The position numbers and the translations under genes are program-made. The notes beneath the pieces are model-generated. The model saw only the letters and a program-made list of their open reading frames with translations, had not been told where the DNA came from and ran no database searches. A stretch of DNA of 37,119 nucleotides from Porphyrobacter sp. AAP82. GTDB taxonomy: Bacteria > Pseudomonadota > Alphaproteobacteria > Sphingomonadales > Sphingomonadaceae. Location: positions 1 to 37,119 of the forward strand of contig NZ_ANFX01000041.1 of NCBI RefSeq assembly GCF_000331285.1, read 5' to 3'. Shown here one piece after another: positions 23,885-33,274 of the stretch. The first letter of the stretch is position 1. Every line of letters starts with the position of its first letter.

Positions 23885-25321
23885 ATGGGCAAGGAAACCG
23901 GATTTCTCGAGCTGGACCGCCGCGAGCGGGATTATCTCGACCCGAAAGAGCGCCTGAAGAACTACCGCGAATTCGTCATCCAGCCGGATGATGCGACGCT
24001 CACGGGGCAGGCCTCGCGCTGCATGAATTGCGGCATTCCCTATTGCCACAACGGCTGTCCGGTGAACAACATGATCCCGGACTGGAACCACCTCGTCTAC
24101 GAGGCGGACTGGAAGCGTGCGCTCGCTAACCTGCACTCCACCAACAATTTTCCGGAGTTCACCGGCCGCATCTGTCCCGCGCCTTGCGAGGCGGCTTGCA
24201 CCTTGAACATCATCGACCAGCCGGTGACGATCAAGTCGATCGAATGCGCGATCGTCGATCGCGGGTGGAAGGAAGGCTGGATCACGCCGCAGATCCCTGC
24301 GACCAGGACCGGCAAGTCGGTCGCGGTGGTGGGATCGGGCCCGGCGGGCCTCGCCTGCGCGCAGCAGCTCGCGCGTGCCGGACATTCGGTCACCGTGTTC
24401 GAAAAGTCGGATCGTGTCGGGGGGCTGCTGCGCTACGGCATTCCCGACTTCAAGATGGAAAAGCACCTCATCAACCGCCGCTGCGTGCAGATGGAGGCCG
24501 AGGGCGTCACGTTCAAAACCTCCAAGGAAGTCGGCGTCGACATCTCCTTTGCTTCGCTCAAGGAGAATTTCGACGCGGTGGTGCTGGCGGGCGGGGCGGA
24601 AGATGCGCGCTCGCTCCAGATCCCCGGCGCGGAGATGCCCGGCGTGCGCCTCGCGATGGAATTCCTCACCCAGCAGAACAAGCGCGTCGCGGGCGACGAT
24701 GAACTGCGCGCCGCGCCGCGCGGCAGCCTGGTGGCGACCGGCAAGCATGTCGTCGTGCTCGGCGGCGGGGATACCGGCTCCGACTGCGTGGGCACCTCGA
24801 ACCGCCAGGGTGCGATCAGCGTCACCCAGCTCGAGATCATGCCCAAGCCGCCCGAAAAGGAAGACAAGGCGCTGACCTGGCCCGATTGGCCGATGAAGCT
24901 GCGCACCTCGTCGAGCCACCAGGAAGGCGTGGAGCGCGACTGGGCGGTGCTCGCCAAGCGCGTGATCGGCGATGGCGAGAGCGTGACGGGGCTCGAATGC
25001 GTGCGGGTCGAGTGGAAAGACCGCCAGATGCAGGAGATCGCGGGCAGCGAATTCGTCATCAAGGCAGACCTGATCCTGCTCGCCATGGGCTTTGTCGGCC
25101 CGCGCAAGGCTGGGCTGCTCGAACAGGCGGGCGTCACGCTCGATGGCCGCGGCAATGTCGCCGCCGACACCGATAGCTACGCCACCAGCGAGCCCGATGT
25201 GTTTGCCTGCGGCGACATGCGGCGCGGGCAGAGCCTTGTCGTCTGGGCGATCCGCGAGGGCCGCCAGGCCGCGCGCGCGGTCGACGAAGCGCTGATGGGG
25301 GCGTCCGAACTCCCGCGCTGA
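23885..25321 (+). CDS. gltD: Glutamate synthase (NADPH) small subunit
   Basis: A 478-residue GltD. The N-terminal ferredoxin-like part has cysteines in [18 protein letters not shown] and CPAPCEAAC for the two 4Fe-4S clusters. The FAD-binding motif [20 protein letters not shown] follows, then [15 protein letters not shown], the NADPH-binding [15 protein letters not shown] and the C-terminal FAD motif [18 protein letters not shown]. It oxidises NADPH and passes electrons to GltB. The start is ATG 23885, after ACGAGATGTAAGT; an in-frame start at 23798 would overlap the gltB end and add non-conserved residues. Convergent with the helicase gene, 16 bp apart. Confidence 0.96.
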   Translation: MGKETGFLELDRRERDYLDPKERLKNYREFVIQPDDATLTGQASRCMNCGIPYCHNGCPVNNMIPDWNHLVYEADWKRALANLHSTNNFPEFTGRICPAPCEAACTLNIIDQPVTIKSIECAIVDRGWKEGWITPQIPATRTGKSVAVVGSGPAGLACAQQLARAGHSVTVFEKSDRVGGLLRYGIPDFKMEKHLINRRCVQMEAEGVTFKTSKEVGVDISFASLKENFDAVVLAGGAEDARSLQIPGAEMPGVRLAMEFLTQQNKRVAGDDELRAAPRGSLVATGKHVVVLGGGDTGSDCVGTSNRQGAISVTQLEIMPKPPEKEDKALTWPDWPMKLRTSSSHQEGVERDWAVLAKRVIGDGESVTGLECVRVEWKDRQMQEIAGSEFVIKADLILLAMGFVGPRKAGLLEQAGVTLDGRGNVAADTDSYATSEPDVFACGDMRRGQSLVVWAIREGRQAARAVDEALMGASELPR

Positions 25322-25337
25322 ACCGCGCAGGCGCCCG

Positions 25338-27146
25338 TCAGGGCTGCTTGAACTTGCGCTTGTGCCCGGGCTTCTTGCCGTGCGCGGGCTTGCCCGGCTT
25401 GGGGCCGTTGCCGCCCGGCGGAGGGCCTGCCTTGGCGAACCCGCGCTGCGGCGGCTTGGCCTTCACGAAGGCATTGTCGGCGCTGGAGCGCGAAGGGCGG
25501 CGCTGGCGGTTGCTGCGCGCGGCTTCACGCGGTCCGGCGTCCGATCGCTCGATCCGCACCGCTGCTTCCTTATCGCCCTCAGCCTCGGCCGTGCGCGCGG
25601 CGGAGCCTGCGTACTTGTCGGCGATGGCGCGGGGGATCTGGAAATAGGTTTCGGCCTGACCGATGCGGATCGCGCCGATCTCGTTACGGGTGATGTGCCC
25701 GCGGCGGCAGATCAGCGGCAGCAGCCAGCGCGGGTCGGCCCCGTCGCTGCGGCCGATGTCCATGCGGAACCACACCGTATCCTCGAAGCCCGGACGGTGA
25801 CGCTCCTTCTGTGCCTCGGCGCGGGCCTGCGGCGTGTTGGCGGTGATTTCCTCCGGCTCGGGCAGGCGCGCGCGGTGGGCGTGGACGAGCATCGCGGCGA
25901 TATCTTCCGGCGAGCGTTCGGCGAGCAGGCGCTGGGCGAGCTCGCGGTCGGACTCGTCAAAATCCGTGGGCGCGAGCAGCTTTTCGAGCAGCCGCTCGCG
26001 GTCGCGCGCGGCGATCATTTCGGGGCCGGGCACGTCCTGCCATTCGGCGGCAATCTGCGCGCGGCCGAGCATTGCCTCGGTCCGGCGGCGGGCGGAGAAG
26101 GGCACGATCAGCACCGCGATCCCCTTGCGGCCTGCGCGCCCGGTGCGGCCCGAGCGGTGCTGGAGCGTTTCGGCATCGCGTGGCAGCTCGACATGGACGA
26201 CGAGGCTCAGCGTCGGCAGGTCGATCCCGCGCGCGGCGACATCGGTCGCAACGCAAACGCGGGCACGGCCATCGCGCAGCGCCTGCAAGGCCTGATTGCG
26301 CTCGGACTGCGAATGTTCGCCCGACAGCGCGACGACCGCAAAGCCGCGCTCCTGCAAGGTCGCATGAAGGTGGCGCACCTTCTCGCGGGTGGAGCAGAAC
26401 AGGATCGCGGTCTCCGCCTCGTGGAAGCGCAAGAGGTTGACCACCGCGTTCTCGACCTCGGGCGGGGAGACGGTGACCGCCTGATAGGCGATGTCGCCAT
26501 GCCCGCGCCCGCCTTCGCTGATTGTGGCGATCCGCAGCGCTTCATGCTGGTAGCGCCGCGCCAGCGCCTCGATCGGGCGCGGCATGGTGGCCGAGAACAG
26601 CAGCGTGCGGCGGGTGTCGGGGGTGGCATCGAGGATCGCTTCCAGCTCCTCGCGAAAGCCCATGTCGAGCATCTCGTCGGCTTCATCCAGCACCGCGACG
26701 GCGAGCCCTGAAAGGTCGAGCGCGCCGCGCTCGAAATGGTCGCGCAGGCGGCCGGGGGTGCCGACGACGATGGCGGGGCCGGAATGCAGCACCTTGCGCT
26801 CTGCCGAGGGATTCATTCCGCCCACACAGGTCGCGACGCGGGCGCCGGTGCGGGCGTAGAGCCATTCGAGCTCGCGGCTGACCTGCAAGGCCAGTTCGCG
26901 GGTCGGGGTGATGACCAGCGCGCGGGGGCTCTCGACAAAACCGATCCGCTCGCTGGCTGCGAGCAGTTCGGGCACCATCGCAAGGCCGAAGGCGACGGTC
27001 TTGCCCGAACCGGTCTGGGCCGAGACGACGAGATCGCGCCCGGCGGCTTCGGGTTGCAATACGGCAGCCTGGACGCTGGTCGCCTCCGCATAGCCGCGTT
27101 CTTCGAGGGCGGCAGCGATAGTGTCGGGAAGGGCGGGGAAGGTCAT
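25338..27146 (-). CDS. DEAD-box RNA helicase with basic C-terminal tail
   Basis: A 602-residue ATP-dependent RNA helicase with all core motifs: Walker A AQTGSGKT (43-50), PTRELALQVS, TPGRLRDHF, the DEAD box in VLDEADEMLDMG, SATMP, then RGIDLPTLSLV and HRSGRTGRAGRKG. After the two RecA domains there is a DbpA-like RNA-binding domain (GADPRWLLPLICRRGHIT, IRIGQAETYFQIP) and a long Arg/Lys/Pro/Gly tail ending KKPGHKRKFK. This layout is that of DeaD/CsdA or DbpA-type helicases, which act in ribosome assembly or cold-shock RNA remodelling. Start ATG 27146; longer frames from 27308 add non-conserved sequence. No clear SD is visible, so initiation may be leaderless or weak. Which of the alphaproteobacterial paralogues this is cannot be decided. 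Confidence 0.92.
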   Translation of the reverse strand: MTFPALPDTIAAALEERGYAEATSVQAAVLQPEAAGRDLVVSAQTGSGKTVAFGLAMVPELLAASERIGFVESPRALVITPTRELALQVSRELEWLYARTGARVATCVGGMNPSAERKVLHSGPAIVVGTPGRLRDHFERGALDLSGLAVAVLDEADEMLDMGFREELEAILDATPDTRRTLLFSATMPRPIEALARRYQHEALRIATISEGGRGHGDIAYQAVTVSPPEVENAVVNLLRFHEAETAILFCSTREKVRHLHATLQERGFAVVALSGEHSQSERNQALQALRDGRARVCVATDVAARGIDLPTLSLVVHVELPRDAETLQHRSGRTGRAGRKGIAVLIVPFSARRRTEAMLGRAQIAAEWQDVPGPEMIAARDRERLLEKLLAPTDFDESDRELAQRLLAERSPEDIAAMLVHAHRARLPEPEEITANTPQARAEAQKERHRPGFEDTVWFRMDIGRSDGADPRWLLPLICRRGHITRNEIGAIRIGQAETYFQIPRAIADKYAGSAARTAEAEGDKEAAVRIERSDAGPREAARSNRQRRPSRSSADNAFVKAKPPQRGFAKAGPPPGGNGPKPGKPAHGKKPGHKRKFKQP

Positions 27147-27375
27147 GGGGAGGGCACTTTTCTTCGAAGCGGCGCGCGGCCCGCGCACGGGTGCGGGTTC
27201 GGGCGGAGGGCCGGGGGAGGAGGCGATGCGCAGGTCTCCCCGCAGCGTCATGCGCGGCCCATAGCGCCAAATGCGCAAGGTTGCCTGCCAAAAGTGACGC
27301 AGGCCCAAATGAGGCGCCTGTCCCCCAGCGCGCAGGGCTTGCAGCGAGGCGCGCGTGAAGGCAGGCTGGCGGGTG

Positions 27376-27699
27376 ATGACCGCCGCGCTCTACGCCCTTG
27401 CCGCCTTCGCCGAGATCGCGGGCTGCTTTGCCTTCTGGGCCTGGGCACGCGCCGACAGGCCGGTGCTGTGGCTGGTGCCGGGCGTGCTGAGCCTCGCGCT
27501 GTTCGCCGTCCTTCTCACCCGCATCGACAGCGCCTTCGCGGGCCGCGCCTTTGCCGCCTATGGCGGGGTCTATATCGCCGCAAGCCTCGTCTGGCTGTGG
27601 GCGGTCGAGGGCGCGCAGCCTGACCGGTGGGATGTGCTGGGCGGCGCGGTCTGCCTTGCGGGTGCGGCGATCATTCTGTGGGGGCCGCGCGGGGCCTAG
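27376..27699 (+). CDS. YnfA/UPF0060 family membrane protein
   Basis: A 107-residue integral membrane protein with four hydrophobic helices and the family segments [34 protein letters not shown] and the C-terminal [20 protein letters not shown]. The family resembles small multidrug resistance transporters and has been linked to efflux, but the substrate is unknown. ATG 27376 follows GGCGGGTG; GTG 27373 and ATG 27355 are alternatives. Its stop codon TAG shares the palindrome CTAG with the stop of the convergent nitroreductase gene, so the two coding regions overlap by four bases. Confidence 0.88.
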   Translation: MTAALYALAAFAEIAGCFAFWAWARADRPVLWLVPGVLSLALFAVLLTRIDSAFAGRAFAAYGGVYIAASLVWLWAVEGAQPDRWDVLGGAVCLAGAAIILWGPRGA

Positions 27700-28388
27700 T
27701 CGAACCCCACGAACCGCGCCGCCTCGTCCACGCTCTTGCGCAGCGAGACGACCGCGTTGGCGGGGAAATCGGGGTCGGGCCAGCCCATTGCGACCGCTTT
27801 CATGATCACCTGATCCTCGGGGATGCCGGCGTGTTCGCGCACCACGGGGCTTTGCATGATGCCTTGCGAGTTGATCACGCAGCCAAGGCCCTTGGACCAC
27901 GCCGCGTTGACCAGCGCGGTCGTCACCGCGCCGCAATCGAAGGCGGTGTCGTCGCTGCCGGAAAGCTCGCGGTCGTAGGTGACGATCACGCACACCGGCG
28001 CGTCGAACTGGCGGAAGCCGCGCAGCACCCAGTCCTGCCGGGCGGCGGCATCGTCGCGGGCGATCCCCATTGCCCCGAACAATTGCTTGGCGACCTCGAC
28101 CTGCCGTTCGCGGTGGACGCCTGCGAAGGCCTCGCCGCGGCGGAATTCGCGGCTGTCGGGGACGCCGGCGAGGATGTTCTGGGTGTTGCCCTTGCGGATG
28201 CGGTCCAATGGCGCGCCGGTGATGACGTGGAAGTGCCAGGGCTGGGTGTTCATCGAGGTCGGCGAGCGCATCGCCATGGCGAGGATTTCCGCGATCAGGG
28301 CGCGGGGCACGGGCTTGTCGAGATAGCCCCGGATGCTGCGCCGCCCGAGCACCACCTCGGCATAAGTCTGGTCAGGCGTGCCGCCCAT
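27696..28388 (-). CDS. Nitroreductase family protein
   Basis: A 230-residue FMN-dependent nitroreductase. The N-terminal [17 protein letters not shown] and the FMN-contacting [17 protein letters not shown] are typical, as are the middle [20 protein letters not shown] and the C-terminal [19 protein letters not shown] segment ([15 protein letters not shown]). Family enzymes reduce nitro or quinone compounds with NAD(P)H, but physiological substrates vary. ATG 28388 has GGAGAG seven bases upstream; an open frame to 28493 adds non-conserved residues and overlaps hemA. Downstream it converges with the ynfA-like gene. It lies directly after hemA on the same strand, with separate promoters likely. 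Confidence 0.88.
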   Translation of the reverse strand: MGGTPDQTYAEVVLGRRSIRGYLDKPVPRALIAEILAMAMRSPTSMNTQPWHFHVITGAPLDRIRKGNTQNILAGVPDSREFRRGEAFAGVHRERQVEVAKQLFGAMGIARDDAAARQDWVLRGFRQFDAPVCVIVTYDRELSGSDDTAFDCGAVTTALVNAAWSKGLGCVINSQGIMQSPVVREHAGIPEDQVIMKAVAMGWPDPDFPANAVVSLRKSVDEAARFVGFD

Positions 28389-28476
28389 GTCGTTTCTCTC
28401 CCGATTCTGCGTGTCGGCAGAGGTGCTAGCGCAGGGCGCGCGCGGGGCAAAATCCGTTACGGCAGGGCGGGGTGCC

Positions 28477-29697
28477 TCACGCCGCCTCGGCAAGCTCCAG
28501 TTCGAGCCGGTCCCAGATCTCGACCAGCGCGGCCGTAAGCTCGTCCATCATCGCGTCGGTGTGGAACGGCCCGGGCGTGAAGCGCAGCCGCTCGGTCCCG
28601 CGCGGCACGGTGGGGTAGTTGATCGGCTGCACATAGACGCCGTATTCGGCCAGCAGGATATCGCTGATCTTCTTGGCGCGCACCGGATCGCCGACCATCA
28701 GCGGCACGATGTGGGTGACCGAATCCATCACCGGCAGCCCGGCCTCGGCGAACTTCAGTTTGAGCATCGCGGCGGCGCGCTGCTGGGCGTTGCGCTCGGC
28801 GCTGCTCTCCTTGAGGTGCCGCACCGAGGCGAGCACGCCCGCGACCAGCACGGGCGATAGCGAGGTCGTGAAGATGAAGCCCGGCGCGTAGGAGCGGATG
28901 CAGTCCACCACCTTGGTCGAGGCCGCGATATAGCCGCCCATGACGCCAAACGCCTTGCCCAGCGTGCCTTCGATGATATCGATGCGGTGTGCGGCGTTGT
29001 CGCGCTCGCTGATGCCGCCGCCGCGCGCGCCGTACATGCCGACCGCGTGCACCTCGTCGATATAGGTGAGCGCGTTGTATTTCACTGCCAGATCGCAGAT
29101 CGCGTGGATCGGGGCGACGTCGCCGTCCATCGAATAGACGCTTTCGAAGGCGATCAGCTTGGGCGTGTCGATGTCGATGCTGGCGAGCAATTCTTCGAGG
29201 TGGGCCACATCATTGTGGCGGAACACCTTTTTCTCGCAGCCCGAATTGCGGATGCCGGCGATCATGCTGGCGTGGTTCAACTCGTCGGAGAAGATCACGC
29301 AGCCCGGCAGCAGCTTGGCCAGCGTCGAGAGCGTCGCATCGTTCGAGACATAGCCGCTGGTGAACAGCAGCGCGGCGTCCTTGCCGTGAAGATCGGCCAG
29401 CTCGCGCTCGAGCTCGATGTGGAAATGGGTGTTGCCGCCGATATTGCGGGTGCCGCCGCTGCCGGCGCCGACATCGTGCAGGGCGGCTTCCATCGCGCCG
29501 ATCACCTTGTCGTGCTGGCCCATGCCGAGATAGTCGTTCGAACACCACACGGTGATCGGCTTGGGTCCGTTATGGCCGTGAAAGCAGCGCGCGTTGGGAT
29601 AGGCGCCCTTGTTGCGCATGATATCGATGAAGACGCGGTAGCGCCCTTCCTCGTGCAGACGGTCGATCGCGGAATCGAAGATCTGGTCGTAGTTCAC
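28477..29697 (-). CDS. hemA: 5-aminolevulinate synthase
   Basis: A 406-residue alpha-oxoamine synthase of the ALAS branch. The PLP lysine is K248 in [14 protein letters not shown], matching the catalytic Lys248 of the Rhodobacter capsulatus enzyme. Other family segments are [51 protein letters not shown] and the C-terminal [19 protein letters not shown]. It condenses glycine and succinyl-CoA to 5-aminolevulinate, the first step of heme (and, in phototrophs, bacteriochlorophyll) synthesis by the C4 route used by alphaproteobacteria. ATG 29697 starts [20 protein letters not shown]. The next gene on its strand upstream is murI, 180 bp away. Cysteine-based heme regulatory motifs are not obvious. 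Confidence 0.96.
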   Translation of the reverse strand: MNYDQIFDSAIDRLHEEGRYRVFIDIMRNKGAYPNARCFHGHNGPKPITVWCSNDYLGMGQHDKVIGAMEAALHDVGAGSGGTRNIGGNTHFHIELERELADLHGKDAALLFTSGYVSNDATLSTLAKLLPGCVIFSDELNHASMIAGIRNSGCEKKVFRHNDVAHLEELLASIDIDTPKLIAFESVYSMDGDVAPIHAICDLAVKYNALTYIDEVHAVGMYGARGGGISERDNAAHRIDIIEGTLGKAFGVMGGYIAASTKVVDCIRSYAPGFIFTTSLSPVLVAGVLASVRHLKESSAERNAQQRAAAMLKLKFAEAGLPVMDSVTHIVPLMVGDPVRAKKISDILLAEYGVYVQPINYPTVPRGTERLRFTPGPFHTDAMMDELTAALVEIWDRLELELAEAA

Positions 29698-29845
29698 TCA
29701 GCCCTCGCTGCTCTCGCGCATCGCCTGCTGATAAGGGGCGGCGCTCGGTTCCTGCTTGCTTTTTTGTCCCGCCATAACGTGCCAGAGGGCGGAAGGTTTC
29801 AGATGCGTATTTAAGGACGCGGGCGGGGTTTTGAAACAGGGATCT

Positions 29846-29862
29846 TTGCGAGTGTTTCGCAA
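29846..29862 (-). terminator. Small hairpin after murI
   Basis: TTGCGA (29846-29851) and TCGCAA (29857-29862) form a six-pair stem 16 bp past the murI stop on the minus strand. The following bases (AGATCCCTGTTTC) hold only a short T-run. A weak terminator is possible. Confidence 0.3.
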
Positions 29863-29877
29863 GCGGTCATGCGCGGA

Positions 29878-30684
29878 TCAGAACGCTTGCGCAGCACCGA
29901 ATCCGCGCGCGGCGAGGGCCGCCTCTAGCCCTATCGCACCGGCGAGCGGGCCGGTGACGACGAACCGGTTGGGCCCGGGCGAGGGTGTGAGGTTCTGGCC
30001 TTCGATGAGGTGCGCGATGCGCCGCGCGATTCCGGCCGCACCGTCGACCTGGCGCACATCCGGCCCGAAAGCATGGCCAAGCTCCTCGGCAAGCAGCGGG
30101 AAGTGGGTGCAGGCGAGCACCAGGGTGTCGATGCGCTCGTCCCCCGCCAGCGCTTGCAGCCGGTCGCGGACATCGGCGATCAGCGCCGGATCGACCGGAC
30201 CCCCGCGCAGCTTCGCCTCGGCCGCCTGGACGAGGCCCGGCGCGGCGATCCGCAACAGGCGCTTGCCTGCCGCAAACTCCGTTTCCAGATCATCGACATA
30301 GCGCTGGCGGATGGTCGCCTCGGTGCCGACCAGGCCGATGGTGCCGGTCTGTGTCATCGCGGCGGCGGGCTTGATCGCAGGGACGGTGCCCACCACCGGG
30401 ATCTCGAGCACATCGCGCACCATGCCGAGCGCGATCGTGGAAGCGGTGTTGCAGGCGATGCAGGCAAGGCGCGGCTGCCAGCGCTCGGCCATGCGCCCGA
30501 GCAGCCCCGCCACCCGCGCGGCGATCTGCGCCTCGGTCTTGGTGCCGTAGGGAAGCCCCGCAAGGTCGGCGGCGTAGATGACGGGGGCGCCGGGCAGCAC
30601 CTCGCGCAGGGCGTCATAGACGGTGAGGCCGCCCACGCCGGAATCGAACAGCAGGATGGGGGAGGATTTGTCCAAGTCTCTCAA
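29878..30684 (-). CDS. murI: Glutamate racemase
   Basis: A protein of about 268 residues, the cofactor-independent Asp/Glu racemase of peptidoglycan synthesis. It has the acid in ILLFDSGVGGLTVYD, the first catalytic cysteine in CIACNTASTIAL, the TVPAIKPAAAM segment and the second catalytic cysteine in LVLACTHFPLL. It interconverts L- and D-glutamate for the stem peptide. The start is uncertain: no ATG lies close to the conserved region. TTG 30684 or TTG 30675 would give a leader of normal length; the only upstream ATG (30762) adds a Lys/Ser/Pro-rich stretch that crosses a terminator-like hairpin. It is divergent from plsY. Confidence 0.88.
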   Translation of the reverse strand: MRDLDKSSPILLFDSGVGGLTVYDALREVLPGAPVIYAADLAGLPYGTKTEAQIAARVAGLLGRMAERWQPRLACIACNTASTIALGMVRDVLEIPVVGTVPAIKPAAAMTQTGTIGLVGTEATIRQRYVDDLETEFAAGKRLLRIAAPGLVQAAEAKLRGGPVDPALIADVRDRLQALAGDERIDTLVLACTHFPLLAEELGHAFGPDVRQVDGAAGIARRIAHLIEGQNLTPSPGPNRFVVTGPLAGAIGLEAALAARGFGAAQAF

Positions 30685-30692
30685 ATCTGCTG

Positions 30693-30720
30693 GCCCCGGA
30701 CTGCCACTGGGGCGTTTTTT
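30693..30720 (+). terminator. Terminator-like hairpin with T-run upstream of plsY
   Basis: GCCCC (30693-30697) pairs with GGGGC (30709-30713), with a possible inner GG/CC, followed by G and six Ts. On the plus strand this has the form of an intrinsic terminator. No plus-strand gene ends before it, so it may attenuate plsY leader transcripts or stop antisense reads out of murI. The stem is short. Confidence 0.4.
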
Positions 30721-30786
30721 CTTTGTGGCGTGTGCGCTAGAAGAAGTGCAGGGACAGGGCAAGCTCGGCCCGTATGGAGATTTGTT

Positions 30787-31428
30787 TTGGAACCGCTTTT
30801 TGCCGCCGCTCTGGGTTTTCTGCTCGGCTCGATTCCGTTCGGCCTGATCCTCACCCGCGCCGCCGGGCTGGGCGATGTGAGGAAGATCGGCAGCGGCAGC
30901 ATCGGCGCGACCAATGTGCTGCGCACCGGCAACAAGGGGCTGGCAGCGGCGACGGTGCTGCTCGATGCTGGCAAAGCGGCGGCGGCGGTGCTGGTGGCTT
31001 CGGTGCTATGGAATGGCTGCGAACCGCTGAGCCTGTTCGGGTGTCAGCCGGCAAACCTCCGGGAAGAGGCGGCGGCGCTTGCCGCAGTCGGCGCGGTCGC
31101 CGGGCATTGCTTCACGCCATGGCTCGCCTTCAAGGGCGGCAAGGGTTTTGCGAGCGCGGCCGGAGCCTTGGCCGCGCTGGCGTGGCCCGCCATGCTCGCC
31201 TGCGCGGCGATCTGGGGGCTGACGCTGTTCCTCAGCCGGATTTCCTCGGTCTCCTCGCTGGTGAGCGTGGTCGCCGCGCCGGTGGTGGCATGGGGCCTCG
31301 GCTACAGCCAAGCGATCCCGCCGCTGATGGCCATTGCCGCGATCGTGATCGTCCAGCACCGTGCCAATATCGGCCGGCTGATGCGGGGGGAGGAGCCAAA
31401 GGTCGGCTCGTCCTCGGCCAGGCCGTGA
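30787..31428 (+). CDS. plsY: Glycerol-3-phosphate acyltransferase PlsY
   Basis: A 213-residue integral membrane acyltransferase. Family motifs are present in order: LLGSIPFGLILTR, GSGSIGATNVLRTGNKG (motif 1), AAVAGHCF-type GAVAGHCFTPWLAFKGGKGFAS (motif 2 region, split here as GAVAGHCF and FKGGKGFAS) and IVIVQHRANIGRLMRGEE (motif 3). PlsY transfers the acyl group from acyl-phosphate to glycerol 3-phosphate, giving lysophosphatidic acid, the first step of phospholipid synthesis. The start is TTG 30787, with GGAG at 30776-30779 seven bases upstream. dprA follows after 16 bp. An extra loop with two cysteines (NGCEPLSLFGCQP) lies between the membrane helices. Confidence 0.93.
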   Translation: MEPLFAAALGFLLGSIPFGLILTRAAGLGDVRKIGSGSIGATNVLRTGNKGLAAATVLLDAGKAAAAVLVASVLWNGCEPLSLFGCQPANLREEAAALAAVGAVAGHCFTPWLAFKGGKGFASAAGALAALAWPAMLACAAIWGLTLFLSRISSVSSLVSVVAAPVVAWGLGYSQAIPPLMAIAAIVIVQHRANIGRLMRGEEPKVGSSSARP

Positions 31429-31444
31429 TGCGGGTCCGCATCTG

Positions 31445-32578
31445 ATGGAGGGCAAGGGGTCGCAGCCAACGCTCTCACAGCAAGAAGCCTTTGCGCGCAT
31501 CCGCTTGCTGCGTTCGCCCAATATCGGCCCCATCAGCTACCGCCAGCTGATCGCCCGCTTCGGCAGCGCGGCAGCGGCGCTGGATGCGCTCCCCGATCTC
31601 GCCAGCCGGGGGAGGGGGCCCTATCGCCCCGCCAGCGCGGACAGCATCGAGCGCGAGGTGATGGCGGTGCGTGCGGCGGGTGCGCGTTACCTGTTCCACG
31701 ACCAGTCCGATTACCCCGCGCTGCTGGGCGAACTCGACAGCGCGCCGCCGATCCTCACCTGCCGCGGCCATCTGGCGCTGGCGAGCGCGCCGTGTGTGGC
31801 GCTGGTGGGGGCGAGGAATGCAAGCGCTGCCGCGGTCAAGCTCGCGCGCGATTTCGCTGCCGCGCTGGCCGAGGCCGGGTTCACCCTCGTCTCGGGCCTC
31901 GCGCGCGGGATCGACGGCGCCGCCCACGAGGGCGCCCTCCCGCAGACCATCGGCGTCATCGCCAGCGGGATCGACATCGCCTACCCGCCGCAGCACGCCG
32001 CGCTTCAGGAGCGGATCGCAGGCGAGGGCCTGCTGGTCGCCGAACAGCCCCCCGGGACCGAGCCGCGCGGGCGGCATTTTCCCTCGCGCAACCGGATCAT
32101 TGCAGGCCTTGCCAGCGGCACGCTGGTGGTCGAGGCCGCGCCGCAATCGGGCTCGCTGATCACCGCGCGGCTGGCAGGCGAGGCGGGGCGCGAGGTGATG
32201 GCGATCCCCGGCTCGCCGCTCGATGCGCGCAGCCTCGGGTGCAACCAGCTGATCCGCGATGGCGCGGTGCTGGTGCAGACGCCCGACGAGGTCATCGAGC
32301 TGCTGGTGAGCTTCACCGGCGCACCGCGTTCCCGTTTCCGGGTCGCGGACAGCCCGGGCGCCTTCGACTATGCCGAACTGGCCCGGCTCGACTGGGGCGA
32401 AGCGCGCGCCGATTTCAGCCACGACATCGCGCACCTCCTCACCAACGCGCCGGTCGCGATTGACGAATTGGTCCGCCAGTCACAGGCCACCCCTGCCGAG
32501 GTGCACATGGCGCTGCTCGAACTGGAACTGGCGGGCGAACTGGTGCGCGAGGCGGACGGGACCGTGCGCAGAGCTTAA
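31445..32578 (+). CDS. dprA: DNA processing protein DprA
   Basis: A 377-residue DprA/Smf protein. The N-terminal helix-hairpin part (IRLLRSPNIGPISYRQLIAR) precedes the Rossmann-like core with VALVGARNASAAAVKLARD, FTLVSGLARGIDGAAHEGAL, VIASGIDIAYPPQH, FPSRNRIIAGLASGTLVVEA and SGSLITARLAGEAGREVMAI. A C-terminal winged-helix-like segment (APVAIDELVRQSQATPAEVH) ends the protein. DprA loads RecA onto incoming single-stranded DNA during transformation. ATG 31445 follows a small hairpin (GATGCGG/CCGCATC) between the plsY stop and the start. The plsY-dprA order is frequent in alphaproteobacteria. Its TAA shares TTAA with the stop of the convergent sodC gene. Confidence 0.95.
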   Translation: MEGKGSQPTLSQQEAFARIRLLRSPNIGPISYRQLIARFGSAAAALDALPDLASRGRGPYRPASADSIEREVMAVRAAGARYLFHDQSDYPALLGELDSAPPILTCRGHLALASAPCVALVGARNASAAAVKLARDFAAALAEAGFTLVSGLARGIDGAAHEGALPQTIGVIASGIDIAYPPQHAALQERIAGEGLLVAEQPPGTEPRGRHFPSRNRIIAGLASGTLVVEAAPQSGSLITARLAGEAGREVMAIPGSPLDARSLGCNQLIRDGAVLVQTPDEVIELLVSFTGAPRSRFRVADSPGAFDYAELARLDWGEARADFSHDIAHLLTNAPVAIDELVRQSQATPAEVHMALLELELAGELVREADGTVRRA

Positions 32579-33120
32579 CTCTTCGGAATGATCACCCCGC
32601 AGGCCTGCCGCCCGCCGCTCGAGGCCATGGTCTTGTAGTCGTCGGTCGCGGCGTGGATCATGATGGCCGCACCGTCCGCGTCGTGGAGCGCGTGAGGAAG
32701 CGCCTCGCTCACCGGGCCGTGGATGGTGAGATCGGGGACAAAGAATTCCGCCGTCGCGGTGCCGTCTGCCGCCACGTCGAGATTGGGCAGGTCGCCTGCG
32801 TGATAGCCGTTCGGGGCATGGAATCCGTGTTCGGTCGCGCCCGGGTTGAAGTGTTCGCCGGCGGCCATGAAATCGGGCGCGCAGGCGCCGGTCTGGTGGA
32901 TATGGAGGCCATGCCTGCCCGCCGGCAGCCCCTTGACCGCGACCGTAACCACCACTCCCTGCGCGGTCTGGGTGAAGCGAACCGACCCGACATCGGTGCC
33001 ATCGGCGAGCTTCATCGCGGCGACGGTCATCCCGTCATCTGCCAAAGAAGGGACGGCGAGGATCGCACAGGCGCATAGCGTGACGAGCGCAGAGCGCGTG
33101 AGGGCGGGCAGGCGAATCAT
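32575..33120 (-). CDS. sodC: Periplasmic Cu/Zn superoxide dismutase
   Basis: A 181-residue exported SodC with a Sec-type signal peptide (MIRLPALTRSALVTLCACAI, cleavage near SLADDG). Metal ligands are visible in HGLHIHQTG, AGEHFNPGATEHGFH and GDLPNL, and the C-terminal GGRQACGVI supplies the guiding arginine and the second disulfide cysteine, with the first in GACAPDF. It dismutates superoxide in the periplasm. ATG 33120 is chosen because it opens the signal peptide; the open frame to 33399 upstream is shadow. Convergent and overlapping dprA by four bases. A 154-bp gap separates it from the next gene upstream. Confidence 0.93.
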   Translation of the reverse strand: MIRLPALTRSALVTLCACAILAVPSLADDGMTVAAMKLADGTDVGSVRFTQTAQGVVVTVAVKGLPAGRHGLHIHQTGACAPDFMAAGEHFNPGATEHGFHAPNGYHAGDLPNLDVAADGTATAEFFVPDLTIHGPVSEALPHALHDADGAAIMIHAATDDYKTMASSGGRQACGVIIPKS

Positions 33121-33274
33121 GTGCGACAGGTTCCTTCGTCGGGGCTTCTGCGGGAATGAAGACCGTCCGCCCGGATTGGTTCCGCCCCCGCGCGGCACAG
33201 CGGGCGCGCGGTGCGGTGGTTCGAGTTGGGCGGCAAGGAGGGACGCGGTCTTTCGCGTTCCGATGATGCCCGGC

